Shown one piece after another: positions 27,053 to 35,433 of a stretch of 64,000 nt of DNA. Each line of letters begins with the position of its first letter. The first letter of the stretch is position 1. The translations under genes and the position numbers were made by a program. The notes under the pieces are model-generated. The model saw nothing but the letters and a program-made list of their open reading frames with translations, was not told the DNA's origin and did no database searches. Source of the DNA: Pseudomonas synxantha BG33R (GTDB lineage: Bacteria; Pseudomonadota; Gammaproteobacteria; Pseudomonadales; Pseudomonadaceae); assembly GCF_000263715.2 (NCBI RefSeq), contig NZ_CM001514.1, positions 5,890,498-5,954,497 of the forward strand. Reading direction: 5' to 3'.

Positions 27053-28510
27053 ATGACGACCGCAGTGGCCGTCCCTAAATCGGATCAGTATCCTAGCACC
27101 TCCTCGCCCGCCGACGCTAAGACCAAGCGGGCAGCCCAACAGGTTAAAAAACGAATGAATGCTCTAGCCCGCCGCGCCGCAGGCCTGCTGCTCAGCACAG
27201 TTTGTCTGCCCCTTTCAGCCTTCGCTGCCGACCCACAACCCACCCATGAATTTACTCTGGATAACGGCCTTAAAGTGGTCGTGCGCGAAGACCATCGCGC
27301 GCCAGTGGTGGTTTCCCAGGTCTGGTACAAGGTTGGTTCAAGCTACGAAACCCCAGGCCAGACCGGTTTGTCCCACGCCCTTGAACACATGATGTTCAAA
27401 GGCAGCGCCAAGGTCGGCCCCGGCGAAGCCTCGCTGATCCTGCGTGACCTGGGCGCCGAAGAAAACGCGTTCACCAGCGATGACTACACCGCGTATTACC
27501 AGGTGCTGGCCCGCGACCGCCTGGGCGTGGCCTTTGAGCTGGAAGCCGACCGCATGGCCAGCCTGCGCCTGCCGGCCGACGAGTTCAGCCGCGAAATCGA
27601 GGTAATCAAGGAAGAACGCCGCCTGCGCACCGACGACAACCCGATGTCCAAGGCCTATGAGCGCTTCAAGGCCATGGCCTTCCCGGCCAGCGGCTACCAC
27701 ACGCCGACCATTGGCTGGATGGCTGACCTTGAGCGCATGAAGGTCGAGGAGCTGCGCCACTGGTACCAATCCTGGTATGTGCCCAACAACGCTACCCTGG
27801 TAGTGGTCGGCGATGTGACCCCGGACGAGGTGAAAAGCCTGGCCCAGCGGTACTTCGGCCCGATCCCCAAGCGTGATGTGCCACCGGCGAAGATCCCACT
27901 GGAGCTGGCCGAACCCGGCGAGCGCCTGCTGACCCTGCGGGTGCAGACCCAACTGCCAAGCGTGTTCCTGGGCTTCAACGTACCGGGCCTGGCCACCGCC
28001 GAAGACAAACGCTCGGTGCAAGCCTTGCGCCTGATCTCGGCCCTGTTGGACGGCGGCTACAGTGCACGTATCTCCGAGCAACTGGAACGTGGTGAGGAGC
28101 TGGTATCCGCCGCGTCCACCAACTACGACGCCTATACCCGTGGCGATACGTTGTTCATGCTCTCGGCCACGCCCAACCAGCAGAAACAAAAGACCGTCGC
28201 CCAAGCCGAAGCCGGCCTGTGGCGCCTGCTTGATGAGTTGAAAGCCAAGCCGCCGACCGCTGAAGAACTGGAGCGCATCCGTGCTCAGGTCATCGCCGGC
28301 CTGGTGTACCAGCGCGACTCCATCACCAGCCAGGCCACTGCCATCGGCTCCCTGGAAACCGTCGGCCTGTCCTGGAAGCTGATGGACACCGAACTGGCCG
28401 ACCTGCAAAGCGTGACGCCAGAAGATATCCAGAAAGCTGCGCGCACCTATTTCACCCGCGAACGTCTGAGCGTCGCCCATGTTTTGCCTGAGGAGACCGC
28501 TCATGAGTGA
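27053..28510 (+). CDS. M16 zinc peptidase, catalytically intact subunit
   Basis: A 485-residue (or 451-residue) M16 metallopeptidase. The inverted zinc motif HxxEH is intact in 'LSHALEHMMFKG', and a downstream 'REIEVIKEERRLRTDDNP' carries the third ligand. A clear Sec signal sequence 'LLLSTVCLPLSAFAA' begins after an internal ATG at 27155; the upstream ATG at 27053 has the better ribosome site (CAGGA), so the true start is open. It is exported and likely forms a pair with the next gene, whose start it overlaps by 8 bases. Confidence 0.9.
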   Translation: MTTAVAVPKSDQYPSTSSPADAKTKRAAQQVKKRMNALARRAAGLLLSTVCLPLSAFAADPQPTHEFTLDNGLKVVVREDHRAPVVVSQVWYKVGSSYETPGQTGLSHALEHMMFKGSAKVGPGEASLILRDLGAEENAFTSDDYTAYYQVLARDRLGVAFELEADRMASLRLPADEFSREIEVIKEERRLRTDDNPMSKAYERFKAMAFPASGYHTPTIGWMADLERMKVEELRHWYQSWYVPNNATLVVVGDVTPDEVKSLAQRYFGPIPKRDVPPAKIPLELAEPGERLLTLRVQTQLPSVFLGFNVPGLATAEDKRSVQALRLISALLDGGYSARISEQLERGEELVSAASTNYDAYTRGDTLFMLSATPNQQKQKTVAQAEAGLWRLLDELKAKPPTAEELERIRAQVIAGLVYQRDSITSQATAIGSLETVGLSWKLMDTELADLQSVTPEDIQKAARTYFTRERLSVAHVLPEETAHE

Positions 28511-29993
28511 TCGTAAAAGCAGCCGCCTGATCCTGCCCAGCCTGATCGCAGTCACCCTGATTGCGGCCAGTGCCGTGTATTTCCTGCGCCCGAGCGAGTC
28601 GGTCGCCAGCCAGGCTCTGGAAAAGGCCCAATCGGCCAGCACCCTGCAGTCGCTGGCGGAACTGGACGGCAAGGCGCCAACCAACCGCAAGCTCGATGTG
28701 CAAACCTGGACCACCGCCGAAGGCGCCAAGGTACTGTTTGTCGAAGCCCATGAACTGCCGATGTTCGACATGCGCATCCTGTTCGCCGCCGGCAGCAGCC
28801 AGGATGGCGACACACCGGGCCTGGCGCTGATGACCAACGCCATGCTCAACGAAGGCGTGCCGGGCAAGGATGTCAGCCAGATCGCCAGTGGCTTTGAGGG
28901 CCTCGGCGCCGACTTCGGCAATGGTGCCTACCGCGACATGGCGCTGGTCACCCTGCGCAGCCTGAGCGACAGCGATAAACGCACCGCAGCCCTGGCACTG
29001 TTCGACCAGGTTATTGGCCAACCGACGTTCCCGGCAGACTCCCTGGCGCGGATCAAGAACCAGATCCTGGCCGGCTTCGAGTATCAGAAGCAGAACCCCG
29101 CCAAGCTGGCGAGCATCGAACTGTTCAAGCGCCTGTACGGCGATCACCCTTACGCGCACCCGAGCGAAGGCACCCCCGAGAGTGTGCCGAAGATCACCCT
29201 GGCGCAGTTGAAGGCATTCCACGCCAAAGCCTACGCGGCGGGTAATGCTGTGATTGCGGTGGTCGGCGACCTGACTCGCGCCGAGGCCGAGGCCATGACG
29301 GCCAAAGTGTCGGCCTCACTGCCCAAGGGCCCGGCCATGGCCAAGATCGCTCAACCGACCGAGCCAAAAGCCGGCCTGAGCCGTATCGAGTTTCCCTCCA
29401 AGCAAACCCACCTGCTGTTTGCGCAATTGGGCATCGACCGCGCCGATCCGGACTACGCAGCTCTGTCCCTGGGCAACCAGATCCTCGGCGGCGGTGGCTT
29501 CGGTACCCGCTTGATGAGCGAAGTGCGCGAGAAACGCGGCCTGACCTACGGCGTGTACTCCGGTTTCTCGCCGATGCAGGTGCGCGGCCCGTTCATGATC
29601 AACCTGCAGACCCGCGCCGAAATGAGCGGCGGCACCCTGCGCCTGGTTGAGGATGTACTGGCTGACTACCTCAAGAACGGCCCCACGCAAAAAGAACTGG
29701 ACGACGCCAAGCGCGAACTGGCCGGCAGCTTCCCGCTGTCCACCGCCAGCAACGCCGATATCGTCGGGCAGCTGGGCGCCATGGGTTTTTACAACCTGCC
29801 GCTGAGCTATCTGGAAGATTTCATGAAACAATCCCAGGCCCTGACCGTAGAGCAGGTCAAGGCTGCAATGAACAAACACTTGAGCGCCGACAAGATGGTC
29901 ATCGTGACCGCCGGCCCGACGATTGCGCAAAAGCCACTACCGCCCCCCACTGATAAACCTGCCGAGCAGCCGCTCGGGGTTCCGGAGCATTAA
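28503..29993 (+). CDS. M16 peptidase homologue lacking the zinc motif
   Basis: A 496-residue M16 family protein with an N-terminal membrane anchor/signal ('LILPSLIAVTLIAASAVYFL', about residues 9-28). The HxxEH position reads 'LALMTNAMLNEGVPG', so the zinc site is absent. Such inactive subunits partner active M16 subunits, as in mitochondrial processing peptidase and many bacterial pairs. The C-terminal 'EKRGLTYGVYSGFSP' R/Y motif for substrate binding is present. It is the second gene of the pair and overlaps rsmD by one base. Confidence 0.9.
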   Translation: MSDRKSSRLILPSLIAVTLIAASAVYFLRPSESVASQALEKAQSASTLQSLAELDGKAPTNRKLDVQTWTTAEGAKVLFVEAHELPMFDMRILFAAGSSQDGDTPGLALMTNAMLNEGVPGKDVSQIASGFEGLGADFGNGAYRDMALVTLRSLSDSDKRTAALALFDQVIGQPTFPADSLARIKNQILAGFEYQKQNPAKLASIELFKRLYGDHPYAHPSEGTPESVPKITLAQLKAFHAKAYAAGNAVIAVVGDLTRAEAEAMTAKVSASLPKGPAMAKIAQPTEPKAGLSRIEFPSKQTHLLFAQLGIDRADPDYAALSLGNQILGGGGFGTRLMSEVREKRGLTYGVYSGFSPMQVRGPFMINLQTRAEMSGGTLRLVEDVLADYLKNGPTQKELDDAKRELAGSFPLSTASNADIVGQLGAMGFYNLPLSYLEDFMKQSQALTVEQVKAAMNKHLSADKMVIVTAGPTIAQKPLPPPTDKPAEQPLGVPEH

Positions 29994-30610
29994 TGGCCAG
30001 TTCATCTCGCCCGAAAAAACCTGTCCACAACGTGCATAACGGTGTGGGCCAACTGCGCATCATTGGCGGTGAATGGGGCAGCCGCAAGCTGAGCTTCCCC
30101 GACGTCGTAGGCCTGCGCCCGACGCCGGATCGCGTGCGTGAAACCCTGTTCAACTGGCTGGCGCCATACATCGGCGGGGCCAAGGTGCTGGACCCGTTCG
30201 CCGGCAGTGGCGCGCTGTTCCTGGAGGCGCTGTCCCGTGGCGCAGCCCAGGGCCAGGCGTTGGATGCCAGCAATGTGGCGGTGTCCAGCCTCAAGGAACA
30301 CCTGGGCACGCTGCGTTGCACCACCGGCCAGGTACAGACGGCTGACGCGCTGCGCTACCTGGAAACCCAGGCGGTGACTGAATACGACGTGGTGTTCCTC
30401 GACCCGCCGTTCAACCAGAACCTGCTGCCGACTGTGTGTGCTTTGCTCGAAGAGCGCCAGTGGCTGGCACCGGATGCCTGGATCTACACTGAAAGCGAGA
30501 CCGCGCCGTCAACGCTCGGCCTGCCGGGCAGTTGGCGCCTGCATCGGGAGCAAAAGTCCGGGCGGGTGTATTACGCGTTGTGGCACCGCTTGGTCGAAAA
30601 CGCCGCTTAA
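29993..30610 (+). CDS. rsmD: 16S rRNA (guanine966-N2)-methyltransferase RsmD
   Basis: Methylates G966 of 16S rRNA in the small subunit. The 205-residue protein has the SAM motif 'VLDPFAGSGALFLEALSRGA' and the catalytic 'VVFLDPPFNQNLL' (DPPF). The N-terminal 'RIIGGEWGSRKLSFP'-type block is close to family form. It starts inside the stop of the M16 gene (TAATG). Confidence 0.95.
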   Translation: MASSSRPKKPVHNVHNGVGQLRIIGGEWGSRKLSFPDVVGLRPTPDRVRETLFNWLAPYIGGAKVLDPFAGSGALFLEALSRGAAQGQALDASNVAVSSLKEHLGTLRCTTGQVQTADALRYLETQAVTEYDVVFLDPPFNQNLLPTVCALLEERQWLAPDAWIYTESETAPSTLGLPGSWRLHREQKSGRVYYALWHRLVENAA

Positions 30611-30634
30611 CCTGTGGCAGGGGAGCTTGCCACG
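30611..30634. repeat. Short REP-like palindrome upstream of the YheT-like gene
   Basis: CTGTGGCAGGGGAGCTTGCC resembles the GTGGCGAGGGAGCTTGCTCC type of REP found in other fluorescent pseudomonads. Only one degenerate arm is present, so this is a weak call. It may lie on the 5' leader of the next gene. Confidence 0.35.
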
Positions 30635-30661
30635 GCGAGCTCACTGGCTACCGAGAGTTTC

Positions 30662-31657
30662 ATGACCCCCTCTTCCGATTTGTTCAAACCCGCCTTCGGC
30701 CTCGGCAACCCGCACCTGCAAACACTGTGGGGGCCGCTGTGGCGCCCGGCGACCCATATCGAACGCCAACGCGAACGTCTATGGCTTGAAGACGGCGACT
30801 TCCTCGACCTCGACTGGCATGGTCCCCATGACCTGCACGCACCGTTGGTACTGGTGCTGCATGGGCTGACCGGTTCGTCCAATTCGCCCTATGTGGCCGG
30901 CCTGCAACAAGCCCTCGCCGGCCAAGGTTGGGCCAGCGTTGCGCTGAACTGGCGCGGCTGCTCGGGCGAGCCCAACCTTCTGGCGCGCAGTTATCACTCC
31001 GGGGCCAGCGAAGACCTGGCCGCGGCGATTGCCCATCTGCGCGCCAAACGGCCACTGGCACCGCTGTATGCCGTGGGGTATTCCCTGGGCGGCAATGTGT
31101 TGCTCAAGCACTTGGGCGAAACCGGCGTGACTTCGGGGCTGCAAGGCGCGGCGGCGGTCTCGGTGCCGTTCCGCCTGGACCAATGCGCTGATCGCATCGG
31201 GCTGGGGTTTTCGCGGATCTACCAGAAGCACTTCATGCGCGAGATGCTGGCGTACATTCGCGTAAAGCAACGCCAGTTTTTGCAAGATGGACGTGAGGAA
31301 GGTCTGAAAACCCTGGAGGCACTGGGCTCCCTGGAGAAGATGCGCACGTTCTGGGACTTCGATGGGCGAGTGACTGCGCCGTTGCATGGCTTCTTGAGTG
31401 CTGAGGATTACTATCGCCGCGCCTCCAGCCGCTACTACCTGGGCGATATCCGCACACCAACACTGATCATCCAGGCCGCCGATGATCCGTTTGTGTTTGC
31501 TCATAGCCTGCCGGAAGCGAGTGAGCTGTCGGAGTGCACCGAGTTTGAATTGCTGACAAAGGGTGGGCATGTGGGCTTTGTGGAGGGTTCACTGAAACGT
31601 CCCGGCTATTACTTGGAACGCCGCATCCCACAGTGGTTACTGACACAACGCAGTTAA
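30662..31657 (+). CDS. YheT-family alpha/beta hydrolase
   Basis: A 331-residue alpha/beta hydrolase of the YheT/ABHD1-3 group. 'GNPHLQTLWGPLW' near the N-terminus and 'LVLHGLTGSSNSPYV' (oxyanion region) are family marks. The nucleophile Ser is in 'AVGYSLGGNVLLKHLGE', with acid and His in 'IQAADDPF' and 'KGGHVGFVEG'. Substrates are probably lipids or short esters but unknown. The ATG at 30662 is used; the GTG at 30614 would add a REP-derived leader with no homology. Confidence 0.9.
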   Translation: MTPSSDLFKPAFGLGNPHLQTLWGPLWRPATHIERQRERLWLEDGDFLDLDWHGPHDLHAPLVLVLHGLTGSSNSPYVAGLQQALAGQGWASVALNWRGCSGEPNLLARSYHSGASEDLAAAIAHLRAKRPLAPLYAVGYSLGGNVLLKHLGETGVTSGLQGAAAVSVPFRLDQCADRIGLGFSRIYQKHFMREMLAYIRVKQRQFLQDGREEGLKTLEALGSLEKMRTFWDFDGRVTAPLHGFLSAEDYYRRASSRYYLGDIRTPTLIIQAADDPFVFAHSLPEASELSECTEFELLTKGGHVGFVEGSLKRPGYYLERRIPQWLLTQRS

Positions 31658-31687
31658 AAATGTGGGAGGGTTTACAGGGCCAATTGC

Positions 31688-32542
31688 TCAGTCGCCTGTT
31701 GCAATTTCCCGCGCCGGATCCGTAATCCACTCACTCCACGACCCCGCATACAACTTGCCCAACGGATACCCCGCCAACGCCAGCGCAAACAGGTTATGGC
31801 ACGCCGTCACCCCCGAACCGCAATACGCCACCAACTCCTGCGGCGGGCGCCCCTGCAATTGCGCGGCATAGCGTTGCTTGAGTTGCTCGGCCGGCAAGAA
31901 ACGACCATCACTGCCCAGGTTTTCAGTGAATGCCGCGCACTGCGCGCCAGGGATGTGCCCGGCAATCGGATCGATGGGCTCTACTTCGCCACGAAAACGC
32001 GCCTGGGCGCGGGCGTCGATCAAGGTCAGGCCGGGCTGACCCAGACGTTTTTGCAAATGCTCGGCATCCAGCACCAGTCGATTATCCGGCGCACCAGTGA
32101 AGGTGCCCGGCTCGGTCAGCGGCGCATCCAGACTCAAGGGGAAACCGGCGCTGTGCCAGGCCTTGAGGCCACCATCGAGAATAAACACCCCATCACGCTT
32201 ACCCAGCCAGGCCAGCAGCCACCAGGCACGGGCGGCATAGGCACCGGGGCCGTCGTCATACAGCACCACATCGGTGTCGGCGCTGATGCCCCAAGCTCGC
32301 AGCTGTTTGGCGAAGGTGTCCGCCGCAGGCAAAGGATGGCGGCCGGTCAAGCCCTTGGTCACCGGGCCACTCAGATGGCGCTCCAGGTCGGCGTATTGCG
32401 CGCCCTCGATATGCCCTTCGGCGTAGCTGCACAGGCCGTAATCCGGGTCTTCCAGGGCAAAGCGGCAATCCAGGATCACCAGCCCTGCCGACTTCTGGCG
32501 CTCGGCCAATTGCTGGGGGCTGATCAGTTGGGCAAGCGGCAT
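31688..32542 (-). CDS. sseA: 3-mercaptopyruvate/thiosulfate sulfurtransferase
   Basis: A 284-residue protein with two rhodanese domains. The C-terminal active site loop is 'YCGSGVTACHN', and CGSGVTA is the form typical of 3-mercaptopyruvate sulfurtransferases, whereas thiosulfate rhodaneses usually carry CRKGVT. The N-terminal domain is structural ('VILDCRFALEDPDYG', 'YDDGPGAYAARAWWLL'). The ATG at 32542 follows an AGGAG site. It lies 33 bases downstream of the TetR gene on the same strand and could be co-transcribed with it. Confidence 0.88.
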   Translation of the reverse strand: MPLAQLISPQQLAERQKSAGLVILDCRFALEDPDYGLCSYAEGHIEGAQYADLERHLSGPVTKGLTGRHPLPAADTFAKQLRAWGISADTDVVLYDDGPGAYAARAWWLLAWLGKRDGVFILDGGLKAWHSAGFPLSLDAPLTEPGTFTGAPDNRLVLDAEHLQKRLGQPGLTLIDARAQARFRGEVEPIDPIAGHIPGAQCAAFTENLGSDGRFLPAEQLKQRYAAQLQGRPPQELVAYCGSGVTACHNLFALALAGYPLGKLYAGSWSEWITDPAREIATGD

Positions 32543-32575
32543 GACTGACTCCTGTGAATACAAAGGGGAAAGGTC

Positions 32576-33247
32576 TTACTTCACTTCTTCCAGTGCCTGG
32601 TTCAGGGGCACGTAAAATTCCTTGAACAACGCATCCACCGCTTCTTTGGCCTGGGGCGTGACAAACCCCGCCTCCAACACCAGCACCTGGTACACCCCGC
32701 GCTTGATCGCCTCGGCGCTCAGGTGGGTGGACTTTTCGTTGGTGGTGCACAGGAACCGCACCCAGGAAGTCAGGATGATCCAGGCATTCAGGGTCAGGGC
32801 TTCGGTTTGCACCGGGTCCATATTCAGAATGCCGGCATCGACAAACCCCTGGTAAATGGCACCGCCCTGGATCAGGCAACGCTGGGAAAACCGCCGATAG
32901 CCCGTGGCCAGTTCCGGATCGCTCTCCAGCAGATGTTCGAGGTCGCGGTGCAGGAAACGATAGCGCCACATGCCCGCCAGTACGGCTTGCAGATAAAAGC
33001 GCTTGTCCTCCACCACCATCGTGCGCCCCTGGGGCGGGCGCAGGAAACTGTCCACCAGGGCTTCATATTCGCGAAACAGCACGGCGATGATCGCCTGCTT
33101 GTTGGGGAAGTGGTAGTACAGGTTGCCCGGAGAAATCTCCATATGGGCGGCGATATGGTTGGTGCTGACACTGCGCTCGCCCTGCTGGTTAAAAAGCTCC
33201 AGGCTGGTTTGCACAATGCGCTCGCTGGTCTTTACTCGTGGTGCCAT
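32576..33247 (-). CDS. TetR-family regulator, divergent from the aldehyde dehydrogenase gene
   Basis: A 223-residue TetR repressor. The N-terminal HTH reads 'VSTNHIAAHMEISPGNLYYHFPNKQAI' in shorter pieces (about residues 27-53). The ligand domain has a conserved 'RYRFLHRDLEHLLESDPEL' block. It is transcribed divergently from the coniferyl aldehyde dehydrogenase-like gene across a 146-base gap that holds a good promoter overlapped by an inverted repeat. The same arrangement occurs in P. aeruginosa (PA0367/PA0366), so it probably represses that operon and itself. The ligand is unknown, possibly an aldehyde or fatty compound. Confidence 0.9.
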   Translation of the reverse strand: MAPRVKTSERIVQTSLELFNQQGERSVSTNHIAAHMEISPGNLYYHFPNKQAIIAVLFREYEALVDSFLRPPQGRTMVVEDKRFYLQAVLAGMWRYRFLHRDLEHLLESDPELATGYRRFSQRCLIQGGAIYQGFVDAGILNMDPVQTEALTLNAWIILTSWVRFLCTTNEKSTHLSAEAIKRGVYQVLVLEAGFVTPQAKEAVDALFKEFYVPLNQALEEVK

Positions 33248-33330
33248 GGGGGATCAGCTTCCAAACACGGGATGGGGCATCTTACGGCCTATGCTGGCCA
33301 GGTTAAATCTGGATGTTACTGCAATGTTAT

Positions 33331-33360
33331 TTGACAATTTAGAGCAATGACTCTAAAAAT
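33331..33360 (+). promoter_or_regulatory. Sigma-70 promoter with overlapping operator for the calB operon
   Basis: A consensus -35 TTGACA (33331-33336) is followed after exactly 17 bases by TAAAAA (33354-33359). A perfect inverted repeat TTTAGAG-N6-CTCTAAA (33338-33357) fills the spacer and part of the -10. This is where a TetR repressor would block polymerase. The start codon of the dehydrogenase lies 34 bases downstream. Confidence 0.7.
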
Positions 33361-33393
33361 CCAGGCAGACCTATAACAATCGGGAACTGCGCC

Positions 33394-34821
33394 ATGTCTG
33401 CCAACGTTGCCTACCTGCAAGATGCCCAGGCCTTGGACCACCTCCAGAAGCTGTTCGAAGCCCAGCGTCGCGCCTACGCCGCCAACCCGATGCCACCAGC
33501 TGCGCAACGCCAACAATGGCTCAAGGCCCTGCGCGATGTGCTCAGCAACGAACGCCAGGCGCTGATCACTGCGATCAGCCAGGACTTCAGCCATCGCAGC
33601 GCAGACGAAACCCTGTTCGCCGAATTGATGCCCAGCCTGCATGGCATTCACTATGCCAGCAAACACCTCAAGGGCTGGATGAAACCCTCCCGCCGCGCTG
33701 TAGGCATTGCCTTCCAGCCCGCCTCGGCAAAAGTCATTTATCAACCCTTGGGCGTCGTCGGCGTCATCGTGCCGTGGAACTACCCGTTGTATCTGGCTAT
33801 CGGCCCGCTGGTCGGGGCTTTGGCCGCCGGCAACCGGGTGATGCTCAAGCTCAGCGAGTCCACACCGGCCACCGGCGAACTGCTCAAGGCGCTGCTGGCC
33901 AGGATCTTCCCCGAGGACCTGGTGTGCGTGGTGCTGGGCGAAGCCGAAGTGGGCATGGCGTTTTCCAAATTGCGCTTCGATCACCTGCTGTTTACCGGCG
34001 CCACCAGCATTGGCAAACACGTGATGCGTGCGGCGGCCGAAAACCTCACGCCGGTCACCCTGGAACTGGGCGGCAAGTCACCAGCCATCGTCTCGGCCGA
34101 TGTACCGCTCAAGGACGCCGCCGAGCGCATCGCCTTCGGCAAAGCCCTGAATGCCGGGCAAACCTGTGTGGCGCCAGACTATGTGTTGGTACCGGAGGAC
34201 CGCGTCGCAGGGTTTGTCGAGGCGTATTCCAAGGCCGTACGTGGGTTTTATCCGACCCTGGCCGACAACCCTGACTACACCGCCATCATCAACGAGCGGC
34301 AACTGGCCCGGCTCAATGCCTACGCCAAGGATGCCACCGACAAGGGCGCCACCCTGGTCCCACTGTACGAGCAAGGCCAGGCTCGACGTATGGCCCACAG
34401 CCTGCTGCTGAATGTCAGCGACGACATGACCGTCATGCAGGACGAGATTTTCGGCCCGCTCTTGCCCATCGTGCCGTATCGCGGCCTTGACCAAGCCTTT
34501 GCCTACATCAACCAGCGCCCACGCCCACTGGCCCTGTATTACTTCGGCTACAACAAGAGCGAGCAGGAGCGTGTGCTCCATGAGACCCATTCCGGCGGCG
34601 TATGCCTGAACGACACCTTGCTGCACGTAGCCCAGGACGACATGCCATTTGGTGGCATCGGCCCGTCGGGCATGGGCCATTACCACGGCCATGAAGGCTT
34701 CCTGACATTCAGCAAGGCCAAGGGCGTGCTGGTTAAACAGCGCCTGAACGCGGCGAAGTTGATCTACCCCCCTTACGGCAAATCGATTCAGAAATTGATC
34801 CAGAAGTTGTTTATCCGCTGA
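33394..34821 (+). CDS. calB: Coniferyl aldehyde dehydrogenase-like ALDH
   Basis: A 475-residue NAD(P)+ aldehyde dehydrogenase of the CalB/fatty-aldehyde (ALDH3) type. 'VGVIVPWNYPLYLAIGPLVG' and 'FTGATSIGKHVM' line the cofactor site; the general base Glu is in 'VTLELGGKSPAIV', and the nucleophile Cys is in 'NAGQTCVAPDYVLV'. A hydrophobic C-terminal end ('IQKLIQKLFIR') may contact the membrane. It starts an operon with a Tat lipoprotein and a GMC oxidoreductase. The natural substrate is uncertain; medium or long-chain alcohol-derived aldehydes are as plausible as coniferyl aldehyde. Confidence 0.88.
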   Translation: MSANVAYLQDAQALDHLQKLFEAQRRAYAANPMPPAAQRQQWLKALRDVLSNERQALITAISQDFSHRSADETLFAELMPSLHGIHYASKHLKGWMKPSRRAVGIAFQPASAKVIYQPLGVVGVIVPWNYPLYLAIGPLVGALAAGNRVMLKLSESTPATGELLKALLARIFPEDLVCVVLGEAEVGMAFSKLRFDHLLFTGATSIGKHVMRAAAENLTPVTLELGGKSPAIVSADVPLKDAAERIAFGKALNAGQTCVAPDYVLVPEDRVAGFVEAYSKAVRGFYPTLADNPDYTAIINERQLARLNAYAKDATDKGATLVPLYEQGQARRMAHSLLLNVSDDMTVMQDEIFGPLLPIVPYRGLDQAFAYINQRPRPLALYYFGYNKSEQERVLHETHSGGVCLNDTLLHVAQDDMPFGGIGPSGMGHYHGHEGFLTFSKAKGVLVKQRLNAAKLIYPPYGKSIQKLIQKLFIR

Positions 34822-34850
34822 TAACCACCCCCTTCAGGACGATAAAAACA

Positions 34851-35396
34851 ATGAACCCCAGCCTGAACGATTCACCCGCACTGTCTCGGCGCGGGGTCTT
34901 GAAAATCGGCTTGTGCGCCAGCGCTTTCCTCGCCACGGCCGGGCTTGGTGCCAGCCTCAGCGGTTGCTCCAGCAGTACGCCGGCCAGCGGCTTCGCGATG
35001 TTGCGCGCCAGTGATTTGCCGTTCTTGCGCGCAGTGATCCCAGTGCTGCTGGAGGGTGCGGCCAGCGCCGAGACAGTGGTCGCAGGCATTGAAGACACCC
35101 TGAAAAAACTCGACTACAGCCTGCAAAACTTGTCGCCGGAGATGTTCAAGCTCACCCAGCAGTTATTCGACGTGCTGGGCATGGGCATCACCCGCGGCCC
35201 GCTGACCGGTATCTGGGGCAGTTGGGAAAATGCCAGCAGCGAGCAGATCCGCAACTTCCTGCACCGCTGGGAAAACAGCTACCTGAACCTGCTGCGCATG
35301 GGCCAGGGCTCGCTGCTCAAGTTGGTGATCATGGCCTGGTATTTCCGGCCCGCCTCCTGGGCCCATTGCGGTTATCCCGGCCCGCCGAAGATCTGA
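34851..35396 (+). CDS. Tat-exported lipoprotein, gluconate dehydrogenase subunit 3-like
   Basis: A 181-residue protein with an N-terminal twin-arginine motif 'LSRRGVLKIGL' and a lipobox 'ASLSGC', so it is exported folded by Tat and probably lipidated. The mature domain (about 50-175) is helical and resembles the small subunit of membrane GMC dehydrogenases ('FLRAVIPVLLEGAA'). The next gene encodes a GMC oxidoreductase without its own signal, suggesting hitch-hiker export of the pair. The start at 34851 has a CAGGA ribosome site. Confidence 0.82.
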   Translation: MNPSLNDSPALSRRGVLKIGLCASAFLATAGLGASLSGCSSSTPASGFAMLRASDLPFLRAVIPVLLEGAASAETVVAGIEDTLKKLDYSLQNLSPEMFKLTQQLFDVLGMGITRGPLTGIWGSWENASSEQIRNFLHRWENSYLNLLRMGQGSLLKLVIMAWYFRPASWAHCGYPGPPKI

Positions 35397-35433
35397 TTCG
35401 CATCCCTCACAATAAAAACCAGAGACGACCCTG

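Noticed and set aside
27338..28921. A 527-codon minus-strand frame opposite the M16 genes
   Set aside because: Shadow of two clear M16 peptidase genes; composition is typical of antisense frames in GC-rich DNA.
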